Source of the DNA: Rs1 sp038900335
GTDB taxonomy: Bacteria; Pseudomonadota; Gammaproteobacteria; Pseudomonadales; Balneatricaceae
Assembly: GCA_038900335.1 (NCBI GenBank)
Contig: JBBMRB010000023.1
Span: 1 to 56,208, forward strand
Reading direction: 5' to 3'
Length of the DNA stretch: 56,208 nucleotides
The translations under genes and the position numbers were made by a program. Within the stretch, counting starts at the first letter, position 1. Each line of letters opens with the position of its first letter. Below, in pieces: positions 8,441 to 17,246 of the stretch. A model generated the notes under the pieces. The model ran no database searches, was not told the DNA's origin, and worked only from the letters and a program-made list of their open reading frames with translations.

Positions 8441-8458
8441 TTGGCACTGTTATTGCTA
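8441..8458 (+). promoter_or_regulatory. Sigma-54 promoter of the flgFGHIJ operon
   Basis: TGGCAC-N5-TTGCT (8442-8457) is an exact match to the -24/-12 consensus. It lies 42 bases before the flgF start and immediately after the flgE terminator. Confidence 0.92.
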
Positions 8459-8499
8459 TTTACAGTGTAAGTGGCAATTAATGTAAAGGTGTTAGTAAT

Positions 8500-9240
8500 A
8501 TGGATAAAGTGATTTTTTTAGCGATGAGTGGCGCTAAGCAGACAATGTTGTCACAACAGGCGCACGCCAATAATTTAGCTAATATATCAACCACTGGTTT
8601 TAAGGCAGATTTAGAGCAAGCGCGTGCTATGCCGGTGTTTGGTGAAGGCCAGCCCTCACGCGTGTACTCAATGTCAGAGCGCCCAGCGACTGATCGCACC
8701 TCCGGTACTTTAATGCAGACAGGTCGCTCTTTAGATATCGGTTTACAAGGTGATACCTGGCTTGCTGTGCAGGCAAAAGATGGCAGTGAGTCTTATACCC
8801 GTTCATCTGAATTGCATGTCTCTTCCACCGGTGCGTTAGTAAACGGCAGCGGGTTGCCGATTTATGGCTCAGGCGGCGGGCCTATCGTATTGCCGCCTTA
8901 TGATCAAATAGATGTGGGTTCTGATGGCTCTATTACGATACTGCCGCAAGGCTCGCAAGCCAGTGATTTAGTGGTAATTGATCAAATAAAACTGGTACAG
9001 CTTGATCCGCAAACATCTTATAAAGGTGTCGATGGTTTAATGAAAGTAGATGGTGGTGCACCACTAGCTGTCGACCCAAATGGCAGAGTCGCCAGCGGTT
9101 ATGTTGAATCTAGTAATGTGAATGCAGTGCATGAGCTGACCAATATTATCGGTTTGTCACGCCAGTTTGAAATGAATATTAAAATGATGAAGACAGCGGA
9201 AGAAAATTCAGCCGCTGCTGCGAAAATTTTACAATCTTAA
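8500..9240 (+). CDS. flgF: Flagellar proximal rod protein FlgF
   Basis: FlgF is a proximal rod protein related to FlgG. The N terminus has QQAHANNLANISTTGFKAD and the C terminus GYVESSNVNAVHELTNIIGLS with RQFEMNIKMM, matching the rod/hook family. The 246-residue length is normal. It opens the second rod operon downstream of a sigma-54 promoter and is followed by flgG after 20 bp. Confidence 0.95.
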   Translation: MDKVIFLAMSGAKQTMLSQQAHANNLANISTTGFKADLEQARAMPVFGEGQPSRVYSMSERPATDRTSGTLMQTGRSLDIGLQGDTWLAVQAKDGSESYTRSSELHVSSTGALVNGSGLPIYGSGGGPIVLPPYDQIDVGSDGSITILPQGSQASDLVVIDQIKLVQLDPQTSYKGVDGLMKVDGGAPLAVDPNGRVASGYVESSNVNAVHELTNIIGLSRQFEMNIKMMKTAEENSAAAAKILQS

Positions 9241-9260
9241 TTGATGTTAGGAGAATTTAA

Positions 9261-10046
9261 ATGAACGGAGCAATGTACGTTGCCAAGACAGGGTTATCAG
9301 CTCAAGATACGCAACTTAAAGTTATTTCTAATAACTTGGCAAACGTGTCGACTGTTGGCTTTAAAAAAGACAGAGCGATATTTGAAGACTTGTTATATCA
9401 AATACAGCGCGCCCCAGGGGCTGAATCATCTGCAGATACTCAGTTACCATCAGGTTTGCAGCTTGGTAATGGTGTTAGAGTTGTCGGTACCCAAAAGCAA
9501 TTTACTGTTGGTGATACCCAGATTACTGATCAGCCGTTTGATGTGGCAATTGATGGCGGTGGTTTCTTTCAAGTAAGCTTGCCAAATGGCGAAACAGCTT
9601 ATACTAGAAACGGTCAGTTTCACTTAAATGGTGATAATGAATTAACAACGGCAGAGGGCTATCTTATTGAGCCTGCTATCACCTTGCCAGATGAGGTGAC
9701 TACGTTTTCTGTGGGTGTTGATGGCTCTGTCAGTGCTACATCAGGCGGTGATACCACGCCTGAAAATATAGGCCAGATAACACTAGCATCGTTTGTTAAC
9801 CCAGCAGGTTTACTGGCTACGGGTCAAAATTTATTCACTGAAACAGCCAGTAGTGGTGCGCCAGTGATTGGTACGCCTGGTGAAGATGGTGTGGGGCAAA
9901 CAAGGCAGAATATGCTGGAGGCATCAAACGTTAGCGCTGTCGAAGAGTTGGTAAATATGATTACAACTCAAAGAGCGTATGAAATAAATTCAAAAGTAAT
10001 TTCTACCGCTGATGAAATGCTATCCTTTATTAACCAGCAGTTATAA
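9261..10046 (+). CDS. flgG: Flagellar distal rod protein FlgG
   Basis: FlgG builds the distal rod that crosses the P and L rings. The 261-residue product has the N-terminal signature VISNNLANVSTVGFKKDRA, the mid-protein YTRNGQFHLN and the C-terminal MLEASNVSAVEELVNMI plus TQRAYEINSKVIS, all standard. TAGGAGAA precedes the ATG. The length is the family norm (260-262), and the gene is flanked by flgF and flgH as usual. Confidence 0.97.
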   Translation: MNGAMYVAKTGLSAQDTQLKVISNNLANVSTVGFKKDRAIFEDLLYQIQRAPGAESSADTQLPSGLQLGNGVRVVGTQKQFTVGDTQITDQPFDVAIDGGGFFQVSLPNGETAYTRNGQFHLNGDNELTTAEGYLIEPAITLPDEVTTFSVGVDGSVSATSGGDTTPENIGQITLASFVNPAGLLATGQNLFTETASSGAPVIGTPGEDGVGQTRQNMLEASNVSAVEELVNMITTQRAYEINSKVISTADEMLSFINQQL

Positions 10047-10077
10047 TTATTTGCTTGATATGGGCTTGGGCTTGAAA

Positions 10078-10740
10078 ATGTTTAAAAAACTAATAATGGT
10101 ATTCAGTATTGTTTCATTGGTTGGCTGCGTACAAAAGACGGTCAAGCCTGATGATCCTTATTATGCACCTGTGGCATCTCAGAATCTGAGGCAGCCTAAC
10201 CCTGTAACTGGCTCAATCGTTAATTTATCATCAAGGCGTGACATATACGGTAATGGTAGTGCCAGCCAAGTTGGTGATATCATATCGGTGATGTTAGATG
10301 AAAATACATCTGCGAGTAAAAACGCAAGTACTACTGCTGATAAGTCTAGTAGTGTTTCATTGAGTGCGCCGACTGTTTTTGGTCGTCAGTTTCCTAATTT
10401 GAATACCAGTATAAGCGGTCCAGAGACTGCATTTGATGGTGAGGGGACCTCTGATATTAGCAATAGCTTAACGGGCACCATTACTGTGACGGTGCATGAG
10501 GTGTTGCCAAATGGCAATTTGATAGTCAGAGGTGAGAAGTGGTTAAACCTAAATCAAGGGGATGAATATATTCAGATCAGTGGTTTGATTAGGCCGCAAG
10601 ATATTAATGCTGATAATACCGTATCATCAGCTAAATTGGCCGATGCTAGAATTAGCTACAGTGGCACCGGGCAAGTCAGTGATACCAATGTAATGGGTTG
10701 GTTGTCTAAGTTTTTTATTAGCTCGCTGTTACCATTTTAA
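10078..10740 (+). CDS. flgH: Flagellar L-ring lipoprotein FlgH
   Basis: FlgH is the outer-membrane lipoprotein that forms the L ring. The ATG at 10078 gives a short lipoprotein signal (MFKKLIMVFSIVSLVGC) with lipobox LVGC and the acylated cysteine at residue 17; longer frames reaching back into flgG would place the lipobox too deep. Mature-protein marks include GDIISVMLDENTSASK, the GTITVTVHEVLPNGNLIVRGEK-type strand region and LIRPQDINADNTVSS (given in pieces). 220 residues is normal. The ribosome site is weak, so coupling to flgG translation is likely. Confidence 0.94.
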   Translation: MFKKLIMVFSIVSLVGCVQKTVKPDDPYYAPVASQNLRQPNPVTGSIVNLSSRRDIYGNGSASQVGDIISVMLDENTSASKNASTTADKSSSVSLSAPTVFGRQFPNLNTSISGPETAFDGEGTSDISNSLTGTITVTVHEVLPNGNLIVRGEKWLNLNQGDEYIQISGLIRPQDINADNTVSSAKLADARISYSGTGQVSDTNVMGWLSKFFISSLLPF

Positions 10741-10784
10741 CAATAAATATTTGGCTTAATGGTCATATAATGTGTAGGTGTGAT

Positions 10785-11873
10785 ATGAAAAAGTTTACTT
10801 TTTTTCTGATGGCGATGTTATTTTCATCATTAGTATTTGCAGAAAGAATAAAAGATTTAACTTCAATTGCTGGTGTGCGTAATAACCAGTTAATTGGTTA
10901 TGGTTTGGTGGTCGGCTTAAATGACACCGGAGATGACTCTAACTTCACTTCACAGACATTTCGTAATTTATTAAATAATTTTGGTGTGCAAATTCCTGCA
11001 GATGTTGACCCTGAATCTGGGAATATCGCTGCGGTTGCGATACATGCTGATTTGCCGCCTTTTTCAAAGGTAGGGCAAACCATTGATATTACGGTGTCAA
11101 CACTGGGCGATGCTGAGAGCCTAAGAGGCGGAAGTTTACTATTATCACCGCTAAAAGGAGCAGATGGTAAAGTCTACGCCATAGCACAAGGTAATTTAGT
11201 GGTCGCAGGTTTTGGTGCCGGTGGTAATGATGGCTCACGTGTGACTGTCAATGTGCCGACGGTTGGCCGTATACCAAATGGTGCCACTGTTGAGCGCACC
11301 GTACCCAATGCGTTTACTCAGGGTGATAGTTTAACACTTAATTTAAATCACTCTGATTTCACTACCGCAAGGCGTGTATCAGAAGTAATTAATAGTTTAT
11401 TAGGTGCCAATACGGCGATGCCGCTAGATTCGACATCGATTCGCGTGCGTGCGCCTAGAAGCCCGTCACAGCGAGTATCATTTGTATCAGTACTTGAAAA
11501 CCTAGAGGTAACCCCAGCGAGGGAAGCTGCAAAAATCATTATTAACTCACGTACCGGCACTATCGTTATAGGCCAAGACGTACGTGTATCACCGGTAGCA
11601 GTAACACACGGTGGTTTAACGGTCACTATCACTGAAAATTTTGATGTCAACCAGCCTAATGAGCTGGCACAAGGCAATACGGTGATTACCCCTAGAACAG
11701 GTATTGAGGTTGATGCAGGTTCAGGGCATATGTTTAACTTTAATGCCGGTACTTCTTTGCAGCAAATTGTCGACTCTGTTAATCAGGTCGGTGCAGCACC
11801 TGGTGATCTTATGGCTATTTTAGAAGCGCTTAAACAATCTGGTGCGATTAAAGCTGACTTGCTCGTTATTTAA
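10785..11873 (+). CDS. flgI: Flagellar P-ring protein FlgI
   Basis: FlgI forms the periplasmic P ring around the rod. I start at the ATG at 10785, which gives a clean signal peptide (MKKFTFFLMAMLFSSLVFA, cleavage before ERIKDL); a frame five codons longer has no better ribosome site. The mature N terminus ERIKDLTSIAGVRNNQLIGY and the VVGLNDTGDD motif are diagnostic. 362 residues is normal. It lies 44 bp after flgH and 45 bp before flgJ, and its folding partner FlgA is encoded at 1898-2596. Confidence 0.96.
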   Translation: MKKFTFFLMAMLFSSLVFAERIKDLTSIAGVRNNQLIGYGLVVGLNDTGDDSNFTSQTFRNLLNNFGVQIPADVDPESGNIAAVAIHADLPPFSKVGQTIDITVSTLGDAESLRGGSLLLSPLKGADGKVYAIAQGNLVVAGFGAGGNDGSRVTVNVPTVGRIPNGATVERTVPNAFTQGDSLTLNLNHSDFTTARRVSEVINSLLGANTAMPLDSTSIRVRAPRSPSQRVSFVSVLENLEVTPAREAAKIIINSRTGTIVIGQDVRVSPVAVTHGGLTVTITENFDVNQPNELAQGNTVITPRTGIEVDAGSGHMFNFNAGTSLQQIVDSVNQVGAAPGDLMAILEALKQSGAIKADLLVI

Positions 11874-11918
11874 TAGTAGTAACGGTATTAAAAGTAACAA
11901 TAACAAAAGTGTACTTAT

Positions 11919-12959
11919 ATGAATATTGATAATCCTAACTCTCCTGGTAGTAATAAACTGTATTCTGATTTGAACAGCTTGCAGTCAATAAAAACACAAT
12001 CAGAGCCTGAGGCGTTACGTGAAGTTGCCAAACAGTTCGAGCAGATTTTTCTTAATCAAATGCTTAAAAGTATGCGTGATGCCAATGAAGCGTTTGCTGA
12101 TCCTGATAATGTCTTTACCGGTGGTGATGTTAGGTTTTATCAGGATATGCTGGATCAGCAAACCACTATCAATATGGCAGACGGTCGTGGTATTGGTTTA
12201 GCGGATGCGCTCGTTAGGCAATTGAGTAGCCAGTTCAATATCGCACTTAATTCAGAAGATAAAAACAGCGGGGCGATAGGTGTTCAAAACCCTGAAGATT
12301 GGTTGCGCAAGGCTTATAGTAACGGCGCTAATCTCGCTGCATCTGCGGTATTAGGTGAGCATCAGCTTGCAGATAATACTGACGATAAAAAACTGAAATC
12401 AACTATTGATGAGCTTCAGCGCCAAAAAGATGCACTGTATAAACAAGTGAATGACAATATGCCTGAGCGTTTTGAATCCCCGCAAGAGTTTGTTGAAAAC
12501 TTAACACCATTAGCTGAGAAAGTAGCCGCTGAGTTAGGTGTTGATCCTAAAGTGTTGTTAGCACAAGCGGCATTAGAGACTGGCTGGGGGCGGCATATGG
12601 TGCGTGGTAGTGGTGGTGAAAATAGCTACAACCTGTTTAATATTAAGGCCGGTAGAAGCTGGTCCGGTGATGCTAAAGCAGCTAATACCCTAGAGTTTAA
12701 AGACGGTGTAATGACGAAAGAAGTTGCTAAATTTAGATCTTATGATTCCTATGAAGATAGCTTTAGCGATTATGTGCAATTCTTGCAAAATAGCCCGCGT
12801 TATCAAGATGCGCTTAATGCCGCAGCAGACCCTGAGAAGTACTTGAATTTATTACAAAAAGCAGGTTATGCCACCGATCCAAAATACGCCGATAAAATAT
12901 CGACTATCTATAATAGCAGTATTATGGAAAATACCACCAAAACACCTAATGCTGGCTAG
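11919..12959 (+). CDS. flgJ: Flagellar rod-capping muramidase FlgJ (dual-domain)
   Basis: FlgJ caps the growing rod and digests peptidoglycan for its passage. The N-terminal rod-binding domain (about residues 25-110) shows EVAKQFEQIFLNQMLKSMRDA; the C-terminal glucosaminidase domain (about 185-340) shows LLAQAALETGWGRHM with the likely catalytic glutamate E220, then NLFNIKAG and SYEDSFSDYVQFL. The gene is therefore the full dual-domain form, unlike the single-domain FlgJ of many other bacteria. 346 residues is normal for this form. Confidence 0.95.
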   Translation: MNIDNPNSPGSNKLYSDLNSLQSIKTQSEPEALREVAKQFEQIFLNQMLKSMRDANEAFADPDNVFTGGDVRFYQDMLDQQTTINMADGRGIGLADALVRQLSSQFNIALNSEDKNSGAIGVQNPEDWLRKAYSNGANLAASAVLGEHQLADNTDDKKLKSTIDELQRQKDALYKQVNDNMPERFESPQEFVENLTPLAEKVAAELGVDPKVLLAQAALETGWGRHMVRGSGGENSYNLFNIKAGRSWSGDAKAANTLEFKDGVMTKEVAKFRSYDSYEDSFSDYVQFLQNSPRYQDALNAAADPEKYLNLLQKAGYATDPKYADKISTIYNSSIMENTTKTPNAG

Positions 12960-13054
12960 CTTTTAGCCGCTATAAAGTAATATAAATTATTTGTTTTTAT
13001 TGTTTGCCAAGCTTGCAGTGTTTAAGTGGCAAATAATTCTTTCAGGAGAGTATC

Positions 13055-15088
13055 ATGGCTTTTAATCTTCTCAATATTGGTAGTCAGGCGCTATTAGCCA
13101 ATAAAACTGCCCTTTCAACCGTCGGGCAAAATATAGCCAATGCCAGTACTGAGGGATACTCTCGACAAGAGGCCAATTTTGTTTCTGTAGTAGGGCGCCA
13201 AGGTACCTATATTCAAGATATTGATCGTGCGACTAATCAGTTTGTTGTTCAGCAGTATTGGTCTGATTTAGCAAGTTTTAGTAGTCTAAACATACAAGAT
13301 AGTCTGATTAGTCAAACTGATAATTTACTTGCAACATCATCTACTAATATATCTGCAGCATTAGATACCTACTTTCAAGCCATGCAAAACGTAGTTGATG
13401 ATCCGACATCGACAGCTAACCGAGAGTTGTTTATAGCAGAGGCCGATTCCCTAACAGACCGCTTTAATAGCTTGTATGCTAATTTAAGTACCCAAAATGA
13501 TGCGGTTAACGCGACGATGACAGTAGCCGCTGAAAATCTGTCTGATTATACAAAATCGGTCGCGCAGTTAAATGATCAAATTAGCTATTTAAAAAGCGTT
13601 GACCAGCCGGTTAATGAGCTGCTCGATCAGCGTGATGTTTTGGTTAATAAAATTGCTGAAATAGTTGATATCAATGTGGTTGAGCAAGGTGATAGCTATA
13701 ATATATTTATTGGCAATGGCCAGCCATTAATTGTCGGTCAAGCTGTAAATGAAGTTGAAATCAGGCAGGGTGATCCCGACCATACACAGCCTGAGCTTTA
13801 TGTTATGCACTCAGGGGCTGAAGTAAATGTCACTCAGCAAGTCAGCGGCGGTGTATTGGGCGGGCTAAAAGATTTTAGAAACGAGGTGCTAAATCCTGCT
13901 TTTAATGAGTTAGGGCGAATTGCACTAGCATTGGCAGATGAAACGAATACTCAGCATAACAAAGGTTTAGATTTAAATAATGAGTTTGGTGGTGATGTTT
14001 TTACGGATATTAACTCTGATGCAGCTCTGAGAAGTCGTGTGTCGGCAGATAGTGAAAATTTATCAACCATAAACTATGCTTACGTAACAGTAGATGATGT
14101 TTCGGAATTAACGGTGAATGATTATCTGTTTAAAATAGCGAATGATGACACCATAACGCTTAAGCGGCTGCCTACTGAGAGTATTATTAATTTAACTCAG
14201 GTTGCAGCTGCTACAGATGTTGTCGATGGTACATATTATCTTGATAGCGGCACAGGTGTTTTAAAGGCCAAGCTTGATGGCATCGATGTAGAAATAAAAG
14301 GTAATAGTTACCTGGCGGTAGGGGATGAGTTTTTAGTCCAGCCTACGCGTAATCAGGCATCGTTAATTGAAAGTGTTATTAGCGATCCTAGTCAGCTTGC
14401 ATTAGCTAGCCCTGTAAGTGTAACAACAAACCCTAACAACAATGGCACTGCTACAGCATCTGTTAAGGTTGTAGATCCCGCTTCAAGTGTTTTTGATAAA
14501 ATAGCCGATACGGGGCAATTAGATCCGCCGATTGAAATTGTGTTTACAGAAAACGCAACAGGTGGTATGGAATACAGTATTTATGATGTTTCTAATCCAG
14601 ATGATCCGCAATTACTTGAGGAGCCTGCGCAAGTTCCGCCAATCGTACCTGCACCTTTATATGAAAAAGAGGCTTATGTTTCTGGGCAAGAATTCATAAT
14701 AAATGGTATTGGAATTACTATTGCTGGTGAGCCTAGAGTCGGAGATAGATTTACCTTTGAATTTAATAAAGACGGTATATCGGATAACAGAAACGCATTG
14801 GCACTATCAGAAATACAAGATAAAAAAATACTCAGTAATGGCTCAATGCAGGATCATTATTCAGGGTTAATAGAGAAAATAGGCTCAAAGGCAGCAGCGG
14901 GTCAAATTAACCTGATTGCAAGTGAGTCTGTATTACAAAGTACACAGAGTACGTTAGCAAGTATTATTGGTGTTAACTTAGATGAGGAGGCCGCCAGGCT
15001 GGTGCAGTACCAGCAAGCTTATTCAGCTTCTGCACAGTTGATCACTACATCGCAAACTTTGTTCGATACTTTGTTGAATAGCTTCTAA
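13055..15088 (+). CDS. flgK: Hook-filament junction protein FlgK (HAP1)
   Basis: FlgK joins hook to filament. The N terminus (SQALLANKTALSTVGQNIAN, then ASTEGYSRQEANF) and the C terminus (GVNLDEEAARLVQYQQAYSA, then AQLITTSQTLFDTLLNSF) are diagnostic. At 677 residues it is longer than enteric FlgK (about 550) but within the range of marine gammaproteobacteria, the difference lying in the central domain. CAGGAG precedes the ATG. It is 95 bp after flgJ and 17 bp before flgL; FlgN (950-1438) should be its chaperone. Confidence 0.96.
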   Translation: MAFNLLNIGSQALLANKTALSTVGQNIANASTEGYSRQEANFVSVVGRQGTYIQDIDRATNQFVVQQYWSDLASFSSLNIQDSLISQTDNLLATSSTNISAALDTYFQAMQNVVDDPTSTANRELFIAEADSLTDRFNSLYANLSTQNDAVNATMTVAAENLSDYTKSVAQLNDQISYLKSVDQPVNELLDQRDVLVNKIAEIVDINVVEQGDSYNIFIGNGQPLIVGQAVNEVEIRQGDPDHTQPELYVMHSGAEVNVTQQVSGGVLGGLKDFRNEVLNPAFNELGRIALALADETNTQHNKGLDLNNEFGGDVFTDINSDAALRSRVSADSENLSTINYAYVTVDDVSELTVNDYLFKIANDDTITLKRLPTESIINLTQVAAATDVVDGTYYLDSGTGVLKAKLDGIDVEIKGNSYLAVGDEFLVQPTRNQASLIESVISDPSQLALASPVSVTTNPNNNGTATASVKVVDPASSVFDKIADTGQLDPPIEIVFTENATGGMEYSIYDVSNPDDPQLLEEPAQVPPIVPAPLYEKEAYVSGQEFIINGIGITIAGEPRVGDRFTFEFNKDGISDNRNALALSEIQDKKILSNGSMQDHYSGLIEKIGSKAAAGQINLIASESVLQSTQSTLASIIGVNLDEEAARLVQYQQAYSASAQLITTSQTLFDTLLNSF

Positions 15089-15105
15089 GCATTAGGGAGA
15101 AAATT

Positions 15106-16392
15106 ATGTTACGAGTCACTACCGCGCAGCAGTATAATGTTGCCATTGATAATATGCAGCGCTCAAATGTTAAGATTGATAATTTGTCACAGCAGATATC
15201 ATCAGGTAAAAGGGTGTTACAGCCATCGGATGATCCTATTGCCGCTGCTCAAATAATTAAGCTTGATCGGGAGTTGGCTCAGTATGAAAAATACGAGCTC
15301 AATATCCAGGTGACTGAAAGACGCTTAACACTTGAAGAATCAGTGCTTGGTTCAATGCGTACTTCGCTAAACCGAATAAATGAATTTGTGATACAGGGCT
15401 CTACAGCGACGCTAACAGATAGTGATCGTGCGTCAATTGCAGTGGCGTTAAGAACAGAAGTCGAGTACATGGCAGACTTGATGAATACTCAGGATGTGCA
15501 AGGTGAGTATATATTTGCAGGCTCAAAAGGCGGTACACAGCCATATCAATTACAAGCAGATGGTAGCTATGATTACCAGGGTGATGACGGCCAGCGCAGT
15601 ATAAAAGTGTCCAATGAGTTGTATGTGCCATCTAATGATTCAGGCCAATATCTTTTTGAGGCCGTTGCTGCTGATTTGCAAACAGTGGTTAAAGGGGTTT
15701 ATGCATCAGAAGATCCGTTGTCTGTGCCGGCACCAATACCTGTTGTTTCAGCAACGTCCTTTGAAGATCAGGCAGCACAAGATAAGTTTACAGAGGCTAC
15801 CCGTGATTTGGGTGATCTTACAATTACAGTCGATGACAGTGTTTTACCTCTGACTTATAGTGTTGTAGATAGTAATGGCAATCCTGTTGAGGATGAAAAT
15901 GGTGTGCTAATGACATCGATAGCATTTGTCGATGGTGATGAAGTTGAATTGCTTGGCATGGGTGTTACTTTGGTCGCACCTACTGGTACTTATACTGGCA
16001 ATAACATAAATGTACTGCATACTCAGCCTGAACAAAAAAACATATTAGATATAGTGCAAAATTATGCCAGTGCACTTGAAGTGCCTTTAACATCACAGGC
16101 AAAGCGCGATGAGTTTGAGGCGGCGACCGTTAAGATGTTCGGCCAGTGGGAGCAGGCATCTGAGCGAAATATAGACAGTGTCACTCGTCTAGGTACCAGG
16201 TTGAGCTTTTTAGAGCGGGTAGAGAGCAGTAATGCCGACTTTACTTTATTTGCTGAAACTAGTTTAAGTGCTCTACAAGATACTGATATGGCCACTGCTA
16301 TTAGTGAATATCAGTTAGAGGAAGTGACTTTGCAGGCATCACAAGCGCTGTTTGGGCGCATTGCAGCACTGAGTTTGTTCGATCATATTTAA
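15106..16392 (+). CDS. flgL: Hook-filament junction protein FlgL (HAP3)
   Basis: FlgL is the second junction protein, contacting the first flagellin layer. The N terminus resembles flagellin (NLSQQISSGKRVLQPSDDPIAA) and the C-terminal part has TDMATAISEYQLEEVTLQAS and ALFGRIAALSLFDHI. 428 residues is typical for pseudomonad-like FlgL. It follows flgK by 17 bp with GGGAG upstream and is closed by a probable terminator at 16411-16444. Confidence 0.95.
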   Translation: MLRVTTAQQYNVAIDNMQRSNVKIDNLSQQISSGKRVLQPSDDPIAAAQIIKLDRELAQYEKYELNIQVTERRLTLEESVLGSMRTSLNRINEFVIQGSTATLTDSDRASIAVALRTEVEYMADLMNTQDVQGEYIFAGSKGGTQPYQLQADGSYDYQGDDGQRSIKVSNELYVPSNDSGQYLFEAVAADLQTVVKGVYASEDPLSVPAPIPVVSATSFEDQAAQDKFTEATRDLGDLTITVDDSVLPLTYSVVDSNGNPVEDENGVLMTSIAFVDGDEVELLGMGVTLVAPTGTYTGNNINVLHTQPEQKNILDIVQNYASALEVPLTSQAKRDEFEAATVKMFGQWEQASERNIDSVTRLGTRLSFLERVESSNADFTLFAETSLSALQDTDMATAISEYQLEEVTLQASQALFGRIAALSLFDHI

Positions 16393-16410
16393 GTATATTA
16401 TGTTTGCTCA

Positions 16411-16444
16411 CAAACAGCTTGCTGCTAGTAGGCTGTGTTTTTTT
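16411..16444 (+). terminator. Probable rho-independent terminator after flgL
   Basis: ACAGC (16414-16418) pairs with GCTGT (16432-16436), the stem can be extended through A-T pairs, and seven T's follow at 16438-16444. It lies 20-50 bases after the flgL stop. Confidence 0.65.
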
Positions 16445-16663
16445 GTTGTCCCTGCTTCAGCTCTAGATATACTGCCTTTAGCTATCAATATATCCCTTTA
16501 GTTTAATTCAGTGCTTAATGCAGTGCTTAACTCTGTGTTTATTGCTGTTTTTTAACCGCTGTTGCTATGAGTGCCTTGTCTTGCCCGGTATCGTACCGCT
16601 GGTTATGTCTTACTTGGTATCGTAATTATTTTAGTTATTAATTATGCGGTGTTTAGGCGCTGC

Positions 16664-16966
16664 TTATTGTTTGTAAGCCGTGTTCATTCTTTTGGATTTG
16701 TTGCTGGTTTTTATCTGTGCATATACCTTTTCTTTATTGAGTTTACTTAGTTGCTCTATCTCTTCGCTGATTGTTTTTAATTTTATAGTCAAAGCACTGC
16801 ATTTATTAAGCGCCTCGTCGTCTTTTGGTAGTGCAGTGTTGGCAAATGTTGACATTAGCTGTTGGCGTTGTGCTTGTAGTGTGTTGACCTTCTCCCAGTC
16901 ATTCTGTTGGCAGTGCTCTAAAATTTGTTGAGAAAGTGCAATAGTTTTTTCAAGTAAGTTCAGCAT
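16664..16966 (-). CDS. FliT-like flagellar chaperone, reversed relative to the operon
   Basis: The 100-residue product is a small, highly helical, Gln/Lys-rich protein (LLEKTIALSQQILEHCQQND, WEKVNTLQAQRQQLMSTF, then a helix LTIKLKTISEEIEQLSKLNK). This composition and the WEKV..L...R..L pattern resemble FliT-type chaperones, which bind FliD in the cytoplasm. Context supports it: fliT normally follows fliS, but no such gene follows fliS here. The gene is unusual in being on the minus strand between flgL and flagellin, so it has its own promoter, none of which I can identify. Low sequence conservation in this family keeps the call moderate. Confidence 0.55.
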   Translation of the reverse strand: MLNLLEKTIALSQQILEHCQQNDWEKVNTLQAQRQQLMSTFANTALPKDDEALNKCSALTIKLKTISEEIEQLSKLNKEKVYAQIKTSNKSKRMNTAYKQ

Positions 16967-17119
16967 GTTATCGCCTGTTTGCGCTTTGTACAGCAGGGTT
17001 ATTAAAAATAATGGTTAAATATATTAAAGCAAAGTTACCATTGGTCGTTATGTATATTCAAGGTAGTTATTTAACGTTTTGCAATAAATAACTAAATTAG
17101 GAAAAAGTGAAATAATCAC

Positions 17120-17146
17120 TAAAGTTTCGTAAAGCTTTGTCGATAA
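17120..17146 (+). promoter_or_regulatory. Sigma-28 (FliA) promoter of flagellin
   Basis: TAAAGTTT, 11 bases, GTCGATAA: one mismatch from the consensus TAAAGTTT-N11-GCCGATAA. The start of transcription is expected near 17153, giving a leader of about 94 nt before the flagellin ATG. Confidence 0.93.
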
Positions 17147-17175
17147 ATTTATTAACAAGTTTTTACAAAAAAAAT

Positions 17176-17227
17176 CACTTGCCAATAATTGGTTAAGTGG
17201 AAGTAAAGTGCCAGTTGAATTAACTGG
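17176..17227 (+). promoter_or_regulatory. Two hairpins in the flagellin 5' leader
   Basis: First, CACTT g CCAAT a ATTGG tt AAGTG (17176-17199), with the core palindrome at 17182-17192. Second, CCAGTT-GAATT-AACTGG (17211-17227), a perfect 6-bp stem 5 bases before the GAGGAGA ribosome site. A GGA follows the first hairpin (17199-17201) and another lies in the ribosome site, a layout reminiscent of CsrA targets. Pairing is seen directly; any regulatory role is inferred. Confidence 0.55.
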
Positions 17228-17246
17228 CCGTTGAGGAGAAAGTCTC

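Noticed and set aside
10012..10077. Longer FlgH start overlapping flgG
   Set aside because: It would put the LVGC lipobox about 22 residues too deep for a lipoprotein signal; the ATG at 10078 gives a normal one.
16509..16530. Tandem CAGTGCTTAA repeat (two copies, 2 bp apart) after flgL
   Set aside because: Only two short copies in a noncoding region; no sign of a CRISPR, iteron set or regulator site.
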